64,000 bases of DNA from Ophiosphaerella korrae (Eukaryota; Ascomycota; Dothideomycetes; Pleosporales; Phaeosphaeriaceae): the NCBI GenBank assembly GCA_028456385.1, contig JALNQF010000029.1, positions 186,001-250,000 of the forward strand, given 5' to 3'. A program made the translations under genes and the position numbers. Each line of letters begins with the position of its first letter. Position 1 is the stretch's first letter. Below the pieces are notes generated by a model, which searched no databases, was not told the origin of the DNA, and saw nothing but the letters and a program-made list of their open reading frames with translations. Below, one piece after another: positions 1-10,514 of this stretch.

Positions 1-194
1 CGCAGGTCCCAAGCTCTATCCTAGGAGTGCCCCGGAACCAGGCACACATGCTGCGGAAGCCGGGCCTAAAGAAACACATGATGCTACCAGGTAGTGGTGG
101 ACAGAAGAAGTAAGAAACGCAAAACGCTACATGGAACAAAAGATCAAGCCCTGGAGTTCCTAAAAGCGAAGACAATAAGATGCATTGACGCCGG

Positions 195-1482
195 TCAGTT
201 TTCAAGCAAATCAAACCACTCCGGAATATCCTGGATGAGATTCCACATGTGCTTCTCCAGCTCAGCTGCGCACTTGGAATAGACCGTTGTTGCATCGTTA
301 TACTTTTGACAATTACTGAAAACCAACTTAAGGTCATTGACAAGGCCCCCTGGGGAATTATAAAAATCTTGTTCCAATCTCTCTTCCATAGTGGTCAAAT
401 CCATTGGCGATGTAACGACATTGCAATAATCAGGGATTTCGTCTCTGTCGACTGGTTTGACAAAAGGCCGCGCTTGTTTGTAGCTTTGGATTTGATATAA
501 GAAAAGTCTGAGGACGTTGAAGTGGCGTCTTCGCCGTGGCTCTCGTGCTATCTCGTCCATTTTTGGAGACCAGCCAGTTTCCCGAATAGCTAGGATAGAG
601 TAGGGGTCAATTAGAGTGACAATGCCGTTGGCCCATTGTTTTGGGGGTTGGTGGATGACATGACTTTTGCTCAAATTACAAATTTGAGCTAGTACAGTTT
701 CCTTCTGCTTCTGAAGCATACGACCAACTTCAAGATAGCGTATTTGGGGAAGCATAATATATTGCATAAGTGTCCCTCCTTCGTAGTCTTTAATATAACC
801 CATCCATTCGGACTTTGGGAGAGTAATCTCTTTGGTAAAACCCCGTTTTTGGAAATACCCCGTGGCGAAATTGTCAGTGTAAGTCAGAAAGTGCACCACT
901 GGGGAAGTAGCTCGAACGTAATCCTTTAAGTGGGCCATGAGATGTGCCCCGTATCCTTTCACCTGTTGATCAGATGATACCGCCAAAAAGACAATCTCAG
1001 CGAACTTGTGGTTCCGGAACTCTCGGAACGATATTCCGCCAATGACCTCCAGAGGATGTTTATGGCCATAGATAAATGAGTGCGATCATAGACAAGACGT
1101 GCGATATAATCCTTAGGCATGTTCGGAAGCTGCTTTTGAAATAAGTTCTTCAAACCCATGAGGATAATAGTACTTTCTCTGCTGCCATTATTATTGACAA
1201 CCCGGAATTCGATTTCACTATTTCGTTGTTCTAAAACTGCAGGCTTTAGAAGAGTTAGAAAAATTTGCCGAAATCTTAAAGTCACTAGCATACCTTCTCA
1301 GGGAAAGGAACCCCCTTAGTTGCGTTTGGAGGCTGAATATCCGATTCGGTCAACCCATCATCACAGCCTTCAACTCTCTTTGCCTTGGGGGTAGTGTCCG
1401 GTTCCTCGGATAATGTGCGCTTCTTGCTAGGAAGATTTTGCTCGGAAATGCCTGAGACTGTGTTCGTATCTTCTTTATCCAT
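195..1482 (-). pseudogene. GCN5-like histone acetyltransferase with bromodomain, frameshifted
   Basis: Exon 1 is 1482-1294 and exon 2 is 1243-195; the 50-bp intron (GTATGC...TAAAG) joins PFPEK to [16 protein letters not shown] in frame. The order is GCN5-typical: N-terminal tail, GNAT acetyltransferase core with FAEIVF (catalytic Glu region) and the acetyl-CoA loop QVKGYGAHL, then a C-terminal bromodomain with [16 protein letters not shown] and the acetyl-lysine Asn region KYND. In SAGA, GCN5 acetylates histone H3 tails. The reading frame breaks near 1062: the upstream frame reads HLSMAI and the downstream frame resumes at KHPLEVIGG. No intron can explain a shift this small; four lost bases, or one base plus a codon, would restore family alignment. 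The bromodomain and linker are more divergent than usual for GCN5, so this looks like a second, decaying paralogue, although a sequencing error is possible. Confidence 0.75.
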
Positions 1483-2488
1483 CTGCGGTGAATGCTGTTG
1501 AACCTAGACTTTCGACAGGTGGTTCGAGCTAGAGGCTCCCCTTATCGTGGCCTTCCATCCTGAACAGTCGGAATAAATTGGATTTGATCGTTAATTTTAG
1601 TAGGGTCGTGAGGGTGAGTTGAGCCGTTGAGCACCGAGTCATTTATACGTTCAGGCTGTCTAACGATTGTTCTGGACCGTGGTTGTCTGTCATGGCTCAA
1701 GTTCGGCCCAAGACACGTGACTGTGAGCGGCACGAAATCTATGTACTAACAGCTTAGATTGCGGATAGCTATGGTGTTGTGCGTTCAACGTTGCAGCGAC
1801 GCTGCCTTGGCATTTCTACCTCACGCAAAGAGAAGGTCTCCTAGCAGCAGGTACTCTACCCACACGAAGAGAATGAACTTGTACGCTATATAGAGCGCTT
1901 GACAAGGCAAGGCCTGCCGTCTACGAGGGCTATTATTCAAAATTTTAGCTCGTAGGTTGCGCATAGGCAGCTGGGCAAAGGGTGAGCAGATCGTTTCGTC
2001 CATAAACACAACGTTGATCTTGTCATCAAATGGGCAACAGGGATTGATCGTAGCCGCTTCCAAGCCGACAGTCTCACCAAATATAAGGCCTGGTTCAATC
2101 AGCTAGTTATGGGGGCTGGGCTTTGCATAATATTGTTCGGGAACTCTGAGCCAATCTTTTGGCCATGTTTGTTATTCTATAAATACAAGCTTTGCCTTGA
2201 CTTCATACAAGTGACAACTTGTCGCTGAGCCTCATGATAACCACAGCGGTTACCAGGTCATGCAAACAGAATAACCTACATATAGTAGCTTTCTTCTAGG
2301 GGGCATTTTGGGGGTGAGTGGTATGTATCGAAATGGAAGAAAGCGTGTTAGGAGCCCAGGGGTGACTTAAAAAGCATGACCCGGGTATTAAAGCACCACC
2401 ACCACCACCACTGCAACATTTTCATTTAAGGACCTGTAATCGTTGCAAATACATCTCTGAAACTCCGGTAAAAAAAAAAAAATCAAAA
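1483..2488. other. Gene-free interval upstream of the GCN5-like copy
   Basis: I see no credible coding sequence here; open frames are short, unspliced and resemble no family. A (CCA)n microsatellite of about six units lies at 2394-2411, followed by AT-rich sequence leading into the 5S rRNA terminator. Confidence 0.5.
2471..2482 (-). terminator. RNA polymerase III T-run terminator of the 5S gene
   Basis: The plus strand has an uninterrupted A-run here, so the minus-strand transcript ends in a run of U seven bases after the 3' end of the 5S rRNA. This is the canonical pol III stop. Confidence 0.85.
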
Positions 2489-2607
2489 ACATACAACAGC
2501 GGGGATTCGCCAGTGGTCACCCACCTGACTACTAGTCCGCCGGTACGCTGCTTAAGTTCCGCTGAGCGAACGGGAAGCGCTGCATTTAGCGTCCTATGGT
2601 CGTATGT
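2489..2607 (-). rRNA. 5S ribosomal RNA
   Basis: Read on the minus strand, this 119-nt stretch begins ACATACGACCATAGG and ends CGAATCCCCGCTGTTGTATGT, whose ends pair to form helix I (ACATAC with GTATGT). The internal promoter region carries the expected A-box-like CGCTCAGCGGAACTTAAGC and C-box-like GTGGGTGACCACTGGCGAAT. A T-run follows. Length and ends match filamentous ascomycete 5S rRNA, which is dispersed in the genome as single genes instead of lying within the rDNA repeat. There are some differences from the common fungal type around the middle loop (AAATGCAGCGCTT), so a variant or weakly expressed copy is possible. Confidence 0.93.
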
Positions 2608-2711
2608 GAAAGACTATCACATTTACAATACAAAGATCCTCAAACTAAAAGCCCGCCAACTACTATGTCCCAGAACGTCACTAAATCCTCCCAAACACCC
2701 CCCGCCCCCCA

Positions 2712-3624
2712 CTAAAAATCCCCGCCAAAGTCCCCCCCACTATCCCCTCCAAAATCCCCACCATCATCCCCATAATTATTCTCAGTATAAATACCCCCAT
2801 GATCCCCCGCATCCGCCATGGCACTCCCTAAAAGTGCGCCTCCAAGCAATCCGCCACCGGCGCCCAAGGCCAACGCGCCGCCAGTACCTATGCCTGGCTT
2901 CTTGCCCGGGCGCCCCGGCTGCTGCTGTTGCTGCTGCTGGTAGTATCCCTGTTGTCCGTAGGGCGCGCCGTATCCCGGGGCGTAGTGCTGCTGGGGATAC
3001 TGGTTTTGTGGCGGGTAGTGGTTTTGCGACGACTTGCCCTGCGCCTTGCTCATGAGTTTGCCGAGAAGGCCGCCTTTGGCCTTGCCCTTGTCCTGCGTCT
3101 GTGTATGGTCGTACGGGGCTTGAGCTTGTGGGTAGGGACTTGCGGACTGCTGCGGGTATGCGTATGCGTTGGGCTGTGGTTGTTGGTTATAGTAGTCGCT
3201 TGAAGCTCCGCCGCCGCCGCCGCCGCCGCCGCCGACGCTGCGCGCCCGCGCTTCTTCCTCGTCTTGGAGTTTGCGCGCCAGCTTTTCGTCTTCGCTAATG
3301 TTGGCGTAGGGGTTGTTGGAGCTGAGGGCCGATTTCTCGGTTGTGCCTGTGGGATGGCTGGCGACGGCGCCGCCAGGCGCATAGGAGGGTGGAGGGCCCT
3401 CGGGGGGCGCTTCGCCGGCTGGGTAAACAGGCTCGGTAGGCTTATCCCATTGTGATTTCTTGGTGTATATGTTGACGAAGAACCACTCGCTATATTGGTC
3501 ATTCCAAACTGCTTTCCAGCCTTCGGGAACTTTAGGCGGGGGAGGGCCCTGTGGTATATTAGTTGGTGATCGCACAGCTTGTATTGGAATGTACCGATGG
3601 AGGCGCGAATCCTGCTGTGTTCAT
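2712..3624 (-). CDS. WW-domain protein with Q/G-rich low-complexity tail
   Basis: Exon 1 (3624-3595) encodes MNTAGFAPPS. A 47-bp intron (GTACAT...CTAATATACCACAG) joins it in phase 0 to exon 2 (3548-2712), giving 288 residues. A single WW domain lies at about residues 16-46: PEGWKAVWNDQYSEWFFVN...SQWDKPTEP, with both signature Trp and the terminal Pro; it would bind proline-rich ligands. Next come Pro-rich sequence, a polyglycine run encoded by a (GCC)n tract at about 3208-3234, a Q/Y/P-rich prion-like segment and a Gly/Ala-rich hydrophobic stretch (about 235-255). The tail repeats GGDFGGD-type units. Short unspliced fungal WW proteins of this kind are known but poorly characterised; I cannot name a pathway. 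Confidence 0.88.
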
Positions 3625-4123
3625 TGGCTCGGGTGTGTCGGAAATGAAGATCTAGTGCGACTCGATGAAAGAGTAAGAGTAGGCATCTGCGTTGTGAGGT
3701 AGTGGGGCGTGGTGAGCATAGATATAAGCTAGCTAGTACACGCGAACTGGAGCTCAGCCCGGCATCCGCGTCATTGTGGCGGCAACGACTTCTCCACGTG
3801 GGTGCTTAGCCACAATACCGGTTCCTTGACCAACGCTTGGTGCGGTAATGCATATGATTTGCTTTAAGACGAAGAGAAGATTCAATTAAAGCTAGCTGCA
3901 TCGTACATGCGGCGCCAAAATATCCATTATCACAACCCTCACCCACCAAATGCGAATATAAAAGAGGCTCAGACAAAAAAAGAGCAAGTGTCGCAGTGAT
4001 TCGCGCAGCCAGCAAAGCGCTCGGGTATGAAAGATAGAACACGCCATGCTCAAACTCGTACAATACAAATTAACACAAGACAACTGCGCGCTTGCGATTG
4101 GTGCAGAAAAAATGAATGATTGC
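3625..4123. other. Intergenic region between WW-protein gene and EDE1
   Basis: This is the 5' flank of the WW gene and the 3' flank of EDE1, both on the minus strand. No additional gene is supported. Confidence 0.5.
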
Positions 4124-7100
4124 CTAACGCTGCCCAGATGTCAAATGATCCGCCGCCTGTCCCAGGTCAGTCCCAAATCTGTGTCTCCGCAACAGCATCT
4201 AACCTACCTTATTAATATCGTAATCGAACTTCTCCAGGGCAGACAGCGCGTCGTTGCGTCCGTATCCCATGCCTGTCAATTTCTTCAGGATAGGATCGTC
4301 GTGCTCTGTGCCGGTGCTGATGGCACGTCCAAGTTGCGGCATCTGGGGTGGGGGCGATAGGCCTGATTTTGACGATGATGCCGCGGCTTCCTCCTTGTCG
4401 AGCGTGTCGAAGATAGAAGACTTGCCGAACTCGGTCGAGGCTTGCTGCGAATTTGCAGTCTGGGAGGACTCCAGATTCGAGAAGATGGCGTCCCAGTCCT
4501 GGTTCGAGGATCCAGGTTGCGGTGCCTGTGGCTGGTTGAAGCTGTGTGACAAGTGTTCAAAGTCGCTGAAGCTATCGTCTACACGCTTGCCTGTTGGTGT
4601 CTGTTGAGATGCCATGGTGTTGGATTTGGATGCCGTTGGCGAGTCAAAGACTGGGTTGAACTCATCAAGTCCCTCAGTTCGCTGCGACGAAAACATGAAG
4701 TCATCATCGACCTTGTCATCCTCTTTGGCATCAGTCAAGTCATCGAAACCGGCGTCGAAGTCATCGTTGAAAGCTGATCTCCCGAGCTGGGGAAGGTTGG
4801 TAGGTGGCGAGGGACCCTTGTTTGTTTCACTCGTTCCGTACGAGACGGCGGAGTGGTAGGCATCGGATGGTACAGTTGATGATGGCGTATCTAGAGGAGG
4901 TGGTGAAGTCGTTGTTGACTTGGAGGATGCTCCACCAAACAACGCAGCGCCGTGACCACCGGAGGAAGAAAAGGTCTTCTCTGGGCTCTGCGACTTAGGA
5001 GGCGAGTTGGGGACGTCACGGGAGGGGAGAAGACCACCAAATTCAGGAGAGAACTGATTCGAGCTGCTGCGTTGAGGAACGGTTGATTCATATGATGGAG
5101 GCGACTTTTGAGCGTTTGGTGTCGGCAAGTCACTCAAGTTTGAGTCCAAACGGGAGGCGGGTGGTGGCCTGCTGTACAGCTCGTCTGTAGTCGAGGCAGT
5201 GCCCGGTCGTTGCTGCAAGGATTGATGCTCAGCGCCAGCGCTAGTACGCTTTTGCTGCGGGGAGGGTGAGGTAAAGTTGTCGTCGAAGCCCCGTCCATCG
5301 TTGCTGTCACTGTCGTCATCATGGGCGAGAGTTTCGATTGGAGGAAACTCCTTGTTGAATCTCTTTGAGTTGTCGATGGGAGCATTTCCCGTAGATGCAC
5401 TGCTCGTGTTTTGTCGGTTGGGGCCAAAGCCAGCAAAGGCAGCGTCAAAATCGACCTTGCCGCCACCAGCGCGAGGCTGTTCAATGCTGGGCCCAAATGG
5501 CTCGACACGGTTGTTAGACTTGTTTTGGCCGCTCAGGTTGCTCTCCCCAGTCTGCATCTGCTGAAGTGGTGAGGCCGTGTCCCGAGGGAAGGCCCCGGGA
5601 ACTTCTTGGCCAACCTGCGATGGTGGTCCAAAACCAGGGAAATTGTCCTTGCGGTCTTCAAGCCTGGTTGATCGTTGAGCATCGCTAGTGACGCTGGCCA
5701 CTGGAGATGCAGTGGAGACATTCCTGTCAAACAGAGAGGGGCTGAAGTTATCTGTCTCTGTCCGCGTAGTGTCGGTTCGTTCGACGCTGGACTTCTCAGG
5801 AACAGGAGTGCCCGCAGGTGACGCCTTCGAGATGGTTGGCGTCTCATTTCCTGGAGGGCCATATCGACTGGCAGGCGTGGAGACCTTGACAGATGAGCTG
5901 AACGAATCAGAGCGAGGAACATCCCTGAGAGGCAGGAAAGAGGATGCAAATTGGCGCGACTCAGGAGGAGCTGGAAGGTCTGTAACACGGGGCGATTCTT
6001 GGTAAGAAGACAGAGGAGGCGAGGTTGACGGGGTAGGAACATCGGGGCCTTCAGATGAGCGAACAGACTGGCCAGAAGGCGCAGAAAATGTTGGCACCTG
6101 AGACTGGGAATCGGAACGGAATGAGACGGGCGGAGCGGTATTTTGCGGAGACGCAAAGGAGCCAAAGACACTATCGAAGTCCTTGTGCGGTGCTTCACGT
6201 GCGAAACCTGAAGGCGACATGGTGTTCTCATTGACAGGCTGGGAGGACTTGCGGAAGAACGGGTTTGTGTGGTGGCTTGCAGTGGATACTGCAGGGCTGG
6301 CCACGTTGGAGGCTTGACCTTGTGAGCTGCGGAAACTGTCTTCTGATGCCTTGCTGAGCTCATTCATCTCATTCTTCATCTTATCGCGCTCACTTTCATT
6401 AGTAGCAAATTGCTTCTTGTTGATCGCAACCATGCCCTTCTGTTGTCGTGCATCGTTCCTCATCTTGTCTAGTTGAGGTCGCAATTGTGCAATTTCGGCG
6501 TTGATTTGACGAATACGCTCCTTCAAGTTGTTGTTCTCGCGCTGGTCAGCCTCGAGTGCGCCACCAACTTGACGGTGTTGGTTCTGAAGGTCCTGAATAG
6601 TGCCTTCAACTATGGCGAGATCCTGTTGCAGTTTGCGGGTTTCCGTTCGTGAGCCGGCCAAACGTTCCTCCAACTCCTTGACTGCCTTGACTTCCTGCTC
6701 ATACTGAGCCTTGAATTGGGTCAGTCGAATCTCAAGATCACGCTTCTGGGTGTTGACGCTGTTCAAGTCACTCGCCGTGGTAGCCTTCTTGTTCTGCACG
6801 TCTTGCATCTGGTTGCGAAGTGTGGTCATCTGGTTTGACATATTGGCCAACTCGGTCGAATCCTGCGTCAGCTTCTTGTTCATCTCGGCATCATTTTCAC
6901 CACCGAGCAAATCGTCCATAGCTGAGGGTTGGTTGCTACGGTTCTGGATACCTGACGTCCCTGACTGGCCAGTGGAATGCGCAGTCAGAGTCTGTCCAAA
7001 CGACGAACTTGGCATGAACGGTTTAAAGGTAGAAGCAGGATTCCGCGGTGCTGGTTGGAATGGGTGTGGTGAAGTAGGTGAAGCGGCCTTGCTTGCGAAC

Positions 7101-8618
7101 GGGTCATTGTCGAAAGGACGGCTAAACGACGCGGAGCCGCCGGTAGACTGTGCAGCTTGTTGAGGAGCGGGCGGAGGGGCGGAGAAAGCATCCAGCCCAA
7201 ATAAATCGTCAGCGGCAGACTTGGGTTGAACAACAGGGGTCACAGTTTGTGGAAGTGCTGGGACAGACTGGTTGGCAGTAGTGCGCAGACTTGGTGGAAT
7301 CAGACTGGGCGGGAGTGTTGTAGGAAGCTGGTCGCCCTTCCGCTGCTGCCGGATCAAGTACATGGCCACGGCAAACTCGTCTCTTGAGAGTTGTCCCTCC
7401 GAGTTGATGTCTGCAAGATCCCAAATGCCGGCGAGAACGTCTTCTGGTAATCCCGAGTCGCTGAAAAAGCGCACCGCCTGGTCTCCTGTGATGAAACCAC
7501 GGCCCATTGTGTCGACGCCCTTGAACAGATTATCATAGGAGGCCTTCTCTTGGGGGCTGATTAGCCAGTCGCTGGTGGGAGCCTGCGCTGGTTGGGGCGG
7601 AGCACCAAAGGGCTGTCTGGATAGCGGGCTCTGTCGCCCTGGAACATTTTGGCCACTGAACTGGCGAGGAATTGTGGTGGATTGATCTGGGCGTCCTGGT
7701 GGAGGTGGAAGCTGCCCTCGTCGCGAAGCCGCCTCATACAAGCCCGGAGGCAGCGCATTCGGGAGCGCCTTCATGTTGCCCGTCCTGTATGAAGCCAGCA
7801 GATGCATGGCAATGATGAATTCCGTGACATTGAGAGCTCCTCGCTGCTCGGTATCTGACAGATTCCAGATACGGCCAAGGACCTCGTTAGGCAACCGCGC
7901 TTTCTCGAAAATCTCCTTTGCATTTTCGCCTGGGAAAGGTCAGCGAGGCACTCGCAGATGGAAAAGGGATGCAGTTACCAGAAAGAATGTTGTTGACGGC
8001 ACCAGACTTCTCGAACAAGCCAGCATATTCGGCAGCCTTGGCGGGGACAAGCGGGGGAACGCGGATGGGGCCGCTGCCACTCACTTGCGGCTGTAGCGAG
8101 CCGGTGGTCTGAGGAGAGAAGCTCGGGGCGGGCGCGGGGGCAGACGGAATGGACAGGCCCTCGAACTTGGGCAACGGGGCAGCTAGACCAACATCAGCGC
8201 GCAGAACAGCAACGGGCTGGGGGGAGAGCACGCACGCCTAAAGGCAAGCTCAGGAGCCGGGTCTCTGCCGGCCTGGTAGTGGCCGATGAGACGCAGGACC
8301 TGGCAGAAGCCAGACATGGTCAACAGACCACGGTTCTCCGTGTCTGCAATCTGCCATATCTCGCCCAGCACCGCAGGCGCGAGCTTGGTGCGCTCGAAGA
8401 ACTTGACGGCAATCTCGCCGGTGATGACGCCCAGCTTCTCCGTGTCGGCCTGCTGGAAGAGATACTGGAAGATGCGCTTCTCATCGGGGGTGAGGTTGAG
8501 GATGGGCTGGTCTGATATGGGGGCAGCAGAGGTTAGCTGGCAGCAGCTGGTGGCAGCCGTGGGCTGTTTTTGAGGGGACCAACATACTCAATTCGCCGCT
8601 CGCTGAGAGGTCGGCCAT
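4124..8618 (-). CDS. EDE1: EDE1-type EH-domain endocytic scaffold (Eps15 homologue) with UBA domain
   Basis: Exons are 8618-8588, 8511-8236, 8182-7979, 7929-4208 and 4156-4124 (4,266 nt; 1,421 residues). Every junction keeps frame and uses GT-AG. Three EH domains occupy roughly residues 10-105, 140-245 and 285-375, for example VLGEIWQIADTENRG, VLGRIWNLSDTEQRG and VLAGIWDLADINSEG, each followed by an EF-hand-like second half. A long coiled coil follows at about 510-700. The middle is a disordered Ser/Pro/Asn-rich region containing NPF (TNPFF). The C-terminus is a UBA domain (KLTGMGYGRNDALSALEKF...INKAADHLTS), completed only by the 10-codon last exon. Ede1 arrives early at clathrin endocytic sites, binds NPF adaptors and ubiquitinated cargo, and scaffolds the plasma-membrane coat. 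Length and order match the fungal family. Confidence 0.95.
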
Positions 8619-9194
8619 GGCGTGCAGCTTCGCAAGCTCGCAGAGTGGTGGTGGTGAGGCTAAAGCTCCAGTAGGCAGACACAGACAGACAGGCGAGGAG
8701 GCTGGTAGCAGCGGCAACGCGGCAACGCGGCACTGGGCACACGGCCACTCGACAATGGCACTCGACGACACACAGCAGGAGAGGACAACGATGAGGGCAG
8801 CGGATGGGCTGGTTGATCTACGGATCGAATGACGGACGGAACAGGCTGGCAAGCTGGCAATGGCATCGACATGTATTGCTGCCAGACGGCCAGTCCGCCG
8901 CGCTTGGCGGGCAGCAGTCGCACCGCAGCCGTCATGCATGGCTGGGCCCGGCGGCACACGTCTCATCCCGCGCCGTTCCACTGGCCGGCACATGACCCGT
9001 GGCGCACCAGAGCTGCACTCCCCGCACCCGCCTGCAGCCCGCGTCACCAATGAGGCATGCTTCTCACCAACTAGCCATTCGCTATCTCACCACACAAACA
9101 CGGCGCATCATGAGTCGTCGTACACGTTCTATACAGCAGCGAGTGTGTGCGCCGCACAGCATACAGGGAGTGAGGGGAGAGGGTAGTGCCGTAA
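8619..9194. other. EDE1 upstream region
   Basis: No gene is supported here. The interval is GC-rich in its centre and should hold the EDE1 promoter and the 3' untranslated region of the next minus-strand gene. Confidence 0.5.
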
Positions 9195-10133
9195 TCATGC
9201 TCGTTTGCCGCGGCTTCGCACGCACGCCAGGCTGGGGCTGCCCTCGTCGCGCCGGCCCCACGCCCGCCCCAGCAGCCAGTCTGTGACGCTGATGACCTTG
9301 GCCGTCTTGTCCCAGTGCTGCCCTTCTTCCGTGTGGTCGATGGTGTGGCTGAGGATGCGCCCCTGCTCGTCAAAGCCAAACACAAACAGGCCGGCAAACT
9401 CGTCGCTCGCCCGCCGCGACCCGGCCACAATGCTCGTGATCTTGTCCACCACGTCGCTGACCGGCCCATGGCCTCGCTCTGACCGGCCGCATGTCTCCCA
9501 CTTGACGATCAGCTTCTCGTTGCATGTCGGCGCCGGCGTCTGCGGCTGCGGCGGCGTGCATGTCCCGCCGTTCTTCACCATGCGCTCAGACAGGATCCTG
9601 AGCCTGACGTTGCCGACAAATGGCACGCGGCCCCAGGCCACCGGCGCCGTCCACAGCGCGGCCGTGTACGCGATCTTGCCGCTGACGGCGGGCAGGTGAG
9701 GGTGGGTCGAGGGAAAGAGGTGGAGGCTGATGTGCGGGGAGAGCATGTCCTGGGGAAGTGGCGACACCAGCAGCGTCGGAAGGCTCTCGTGCAGGACGCG
9801 AATAGCTGCAGACGCGTGAGCATACACACACACACACATACACACTATGGGCCAAACAAGGCAGCCCTCTGTGGTGCGCTTACTGTTACCCAGCTTCAGG
9901 TTGCGTTCAGCCAGCCGCTGCCGCTCGTGCTCATCCAGCTCAGGATAGAGACACGGCGACGAGCTGGTGAACCAATTGCGCGACACTGACGCCTGCCGCG
10001 CCCGCGCGTCCGTGAGGGTCCTCTGGCACAGCCCTGGGCCAAACACCCGGGGTGCAGTCAGCGAACGAGCGCTGGGTGCTGGGAAAAGCGTGCGTGCGGA
10101 GCTCGAAAACCGCCGCATGAGACCGTTGGTCAT
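9195..10133 (-). CDS. Conserved hypothetical protein, probable mitochondrial presequence
   Basis: Exon 1 is 10133-9884 and exon 2 is 9805-9195, joined across a 78-bp intron to encode 286 residues. The N-terminus (MTNGLMRRFSSSARTLFPA) is rich in Arg and Ser, lacks acidic residues and looks like a mitochondrial targeting sequence. The body has a compact alpha/beta pattern (TIRVLHESLPTLLVSPLP, then a SPHISLHLFPSTHPHLPAVSG stretch, then SERMVKNGG, KLIVKWETCG and DEFAGLFVFGFDEQGRI). This loosely recalls the DUF2358/C6orf136-type, SnoaL-like fold; I am not certain of that assignment. The intron contains a (TG)n/(AC)n run. It is divergent from the epimerase gene, with 381 bp between the two starts. 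Confidence 0.82.
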   Translation of the reverse strand: MTNGLMRRFSSSARTLFPAPSARSLTAPRVFGPGLCQRTLTDARARQASVSRNWFTSSSPCLYPELDEHERQRLAERNLKLGNSKRTTEGCLVWPIVCMCVCVYAHASAAIRVLHESLPTLLVSPLPQDMLSPHISLHLFPSTHPHLPAVSGKIAYTAALWTAPVAWGRVPFVGNVRLRILSERMVKNGGTCTPPQPQTPAPTCNEKLIVKWETCGRSERGHGPVSDVVDKITSIVAGSRRASDEFAGLFVFGFDEQGRILSHTIDHTEEGQHWDKTAKVISVTDWLLGRAWGRRDEGSPSLACVRSRGKRA

Positions 10134-10514
10134 ATGTGAGGATAGGGATGCGCAACCATAGAGAGTGCAGTGGGAGGAATTGGGTGGCTACGGCAGGGCA
10201 GACGGGTGAGGTTGAGGCAGACAGTCTAAGTTATGGCTTGCTAGTGACGTCGGCCGTTAGCCATCCTTGGCTCGACTACTACTACTTGCACTCAGCACCC
10301 TGCAATACTCCATACGGTATCCCGCTTCTGGAAATGCTCCGGCGGGACCATACCGCCTTATCCATGCTGATCTACATGTAGACATCATGACATTTACTCA
10401 CAACATGGCAGCCCTCGGTACAAGCCCACCACCCCTCCTCCCCCTCCGCCCTCTCCGCCCTCTCCGCCCTCTCCGCCCCCTCCGCCCCCTCCGCCCATTC
10501 TCTCCCAGCCCGCC
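10134..10514. promoter_or_regulatory. Shared divergent promoter region
   Basis: The interval separates the minus-strand mitochondrial-type gene from the plus-strand epimerase, so both promoters must lie within 381 bp. Its right end is a strong C/T-rich tract (see the repeat at 10444-10497) that runs almost to the epimerase start codon. Confidence 0.6.
10444..10497 (+). repeat. 9-bp pyrimidine-rich minisatellite, six units
   Basis: Six head-to-tail copies of CTCCGCCCT (last base T, T, T, C, C, A) end 17 bp before the epimerase ATG at 10515. They sit in the predicted 5' leader or core promoter. Confidence 0.9.

Noticed and set aside
2..94. Open frame entering from the left edge and ending TAG at 92-94, possibly the tail of an upstream plus-strand gene
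   Set aside because: Only about 30 codons, Pro/Ala-rich and without any recognisable motif; cannot be separated from chance.
2513..3055. 180-codon plus-strand open frame
   Set aside because: It overlaps the 5S rRNA gene and lies antisense to the WW-protein exon; proline-rich composition is the shadow of the Gly/Gln-rich coding strand.
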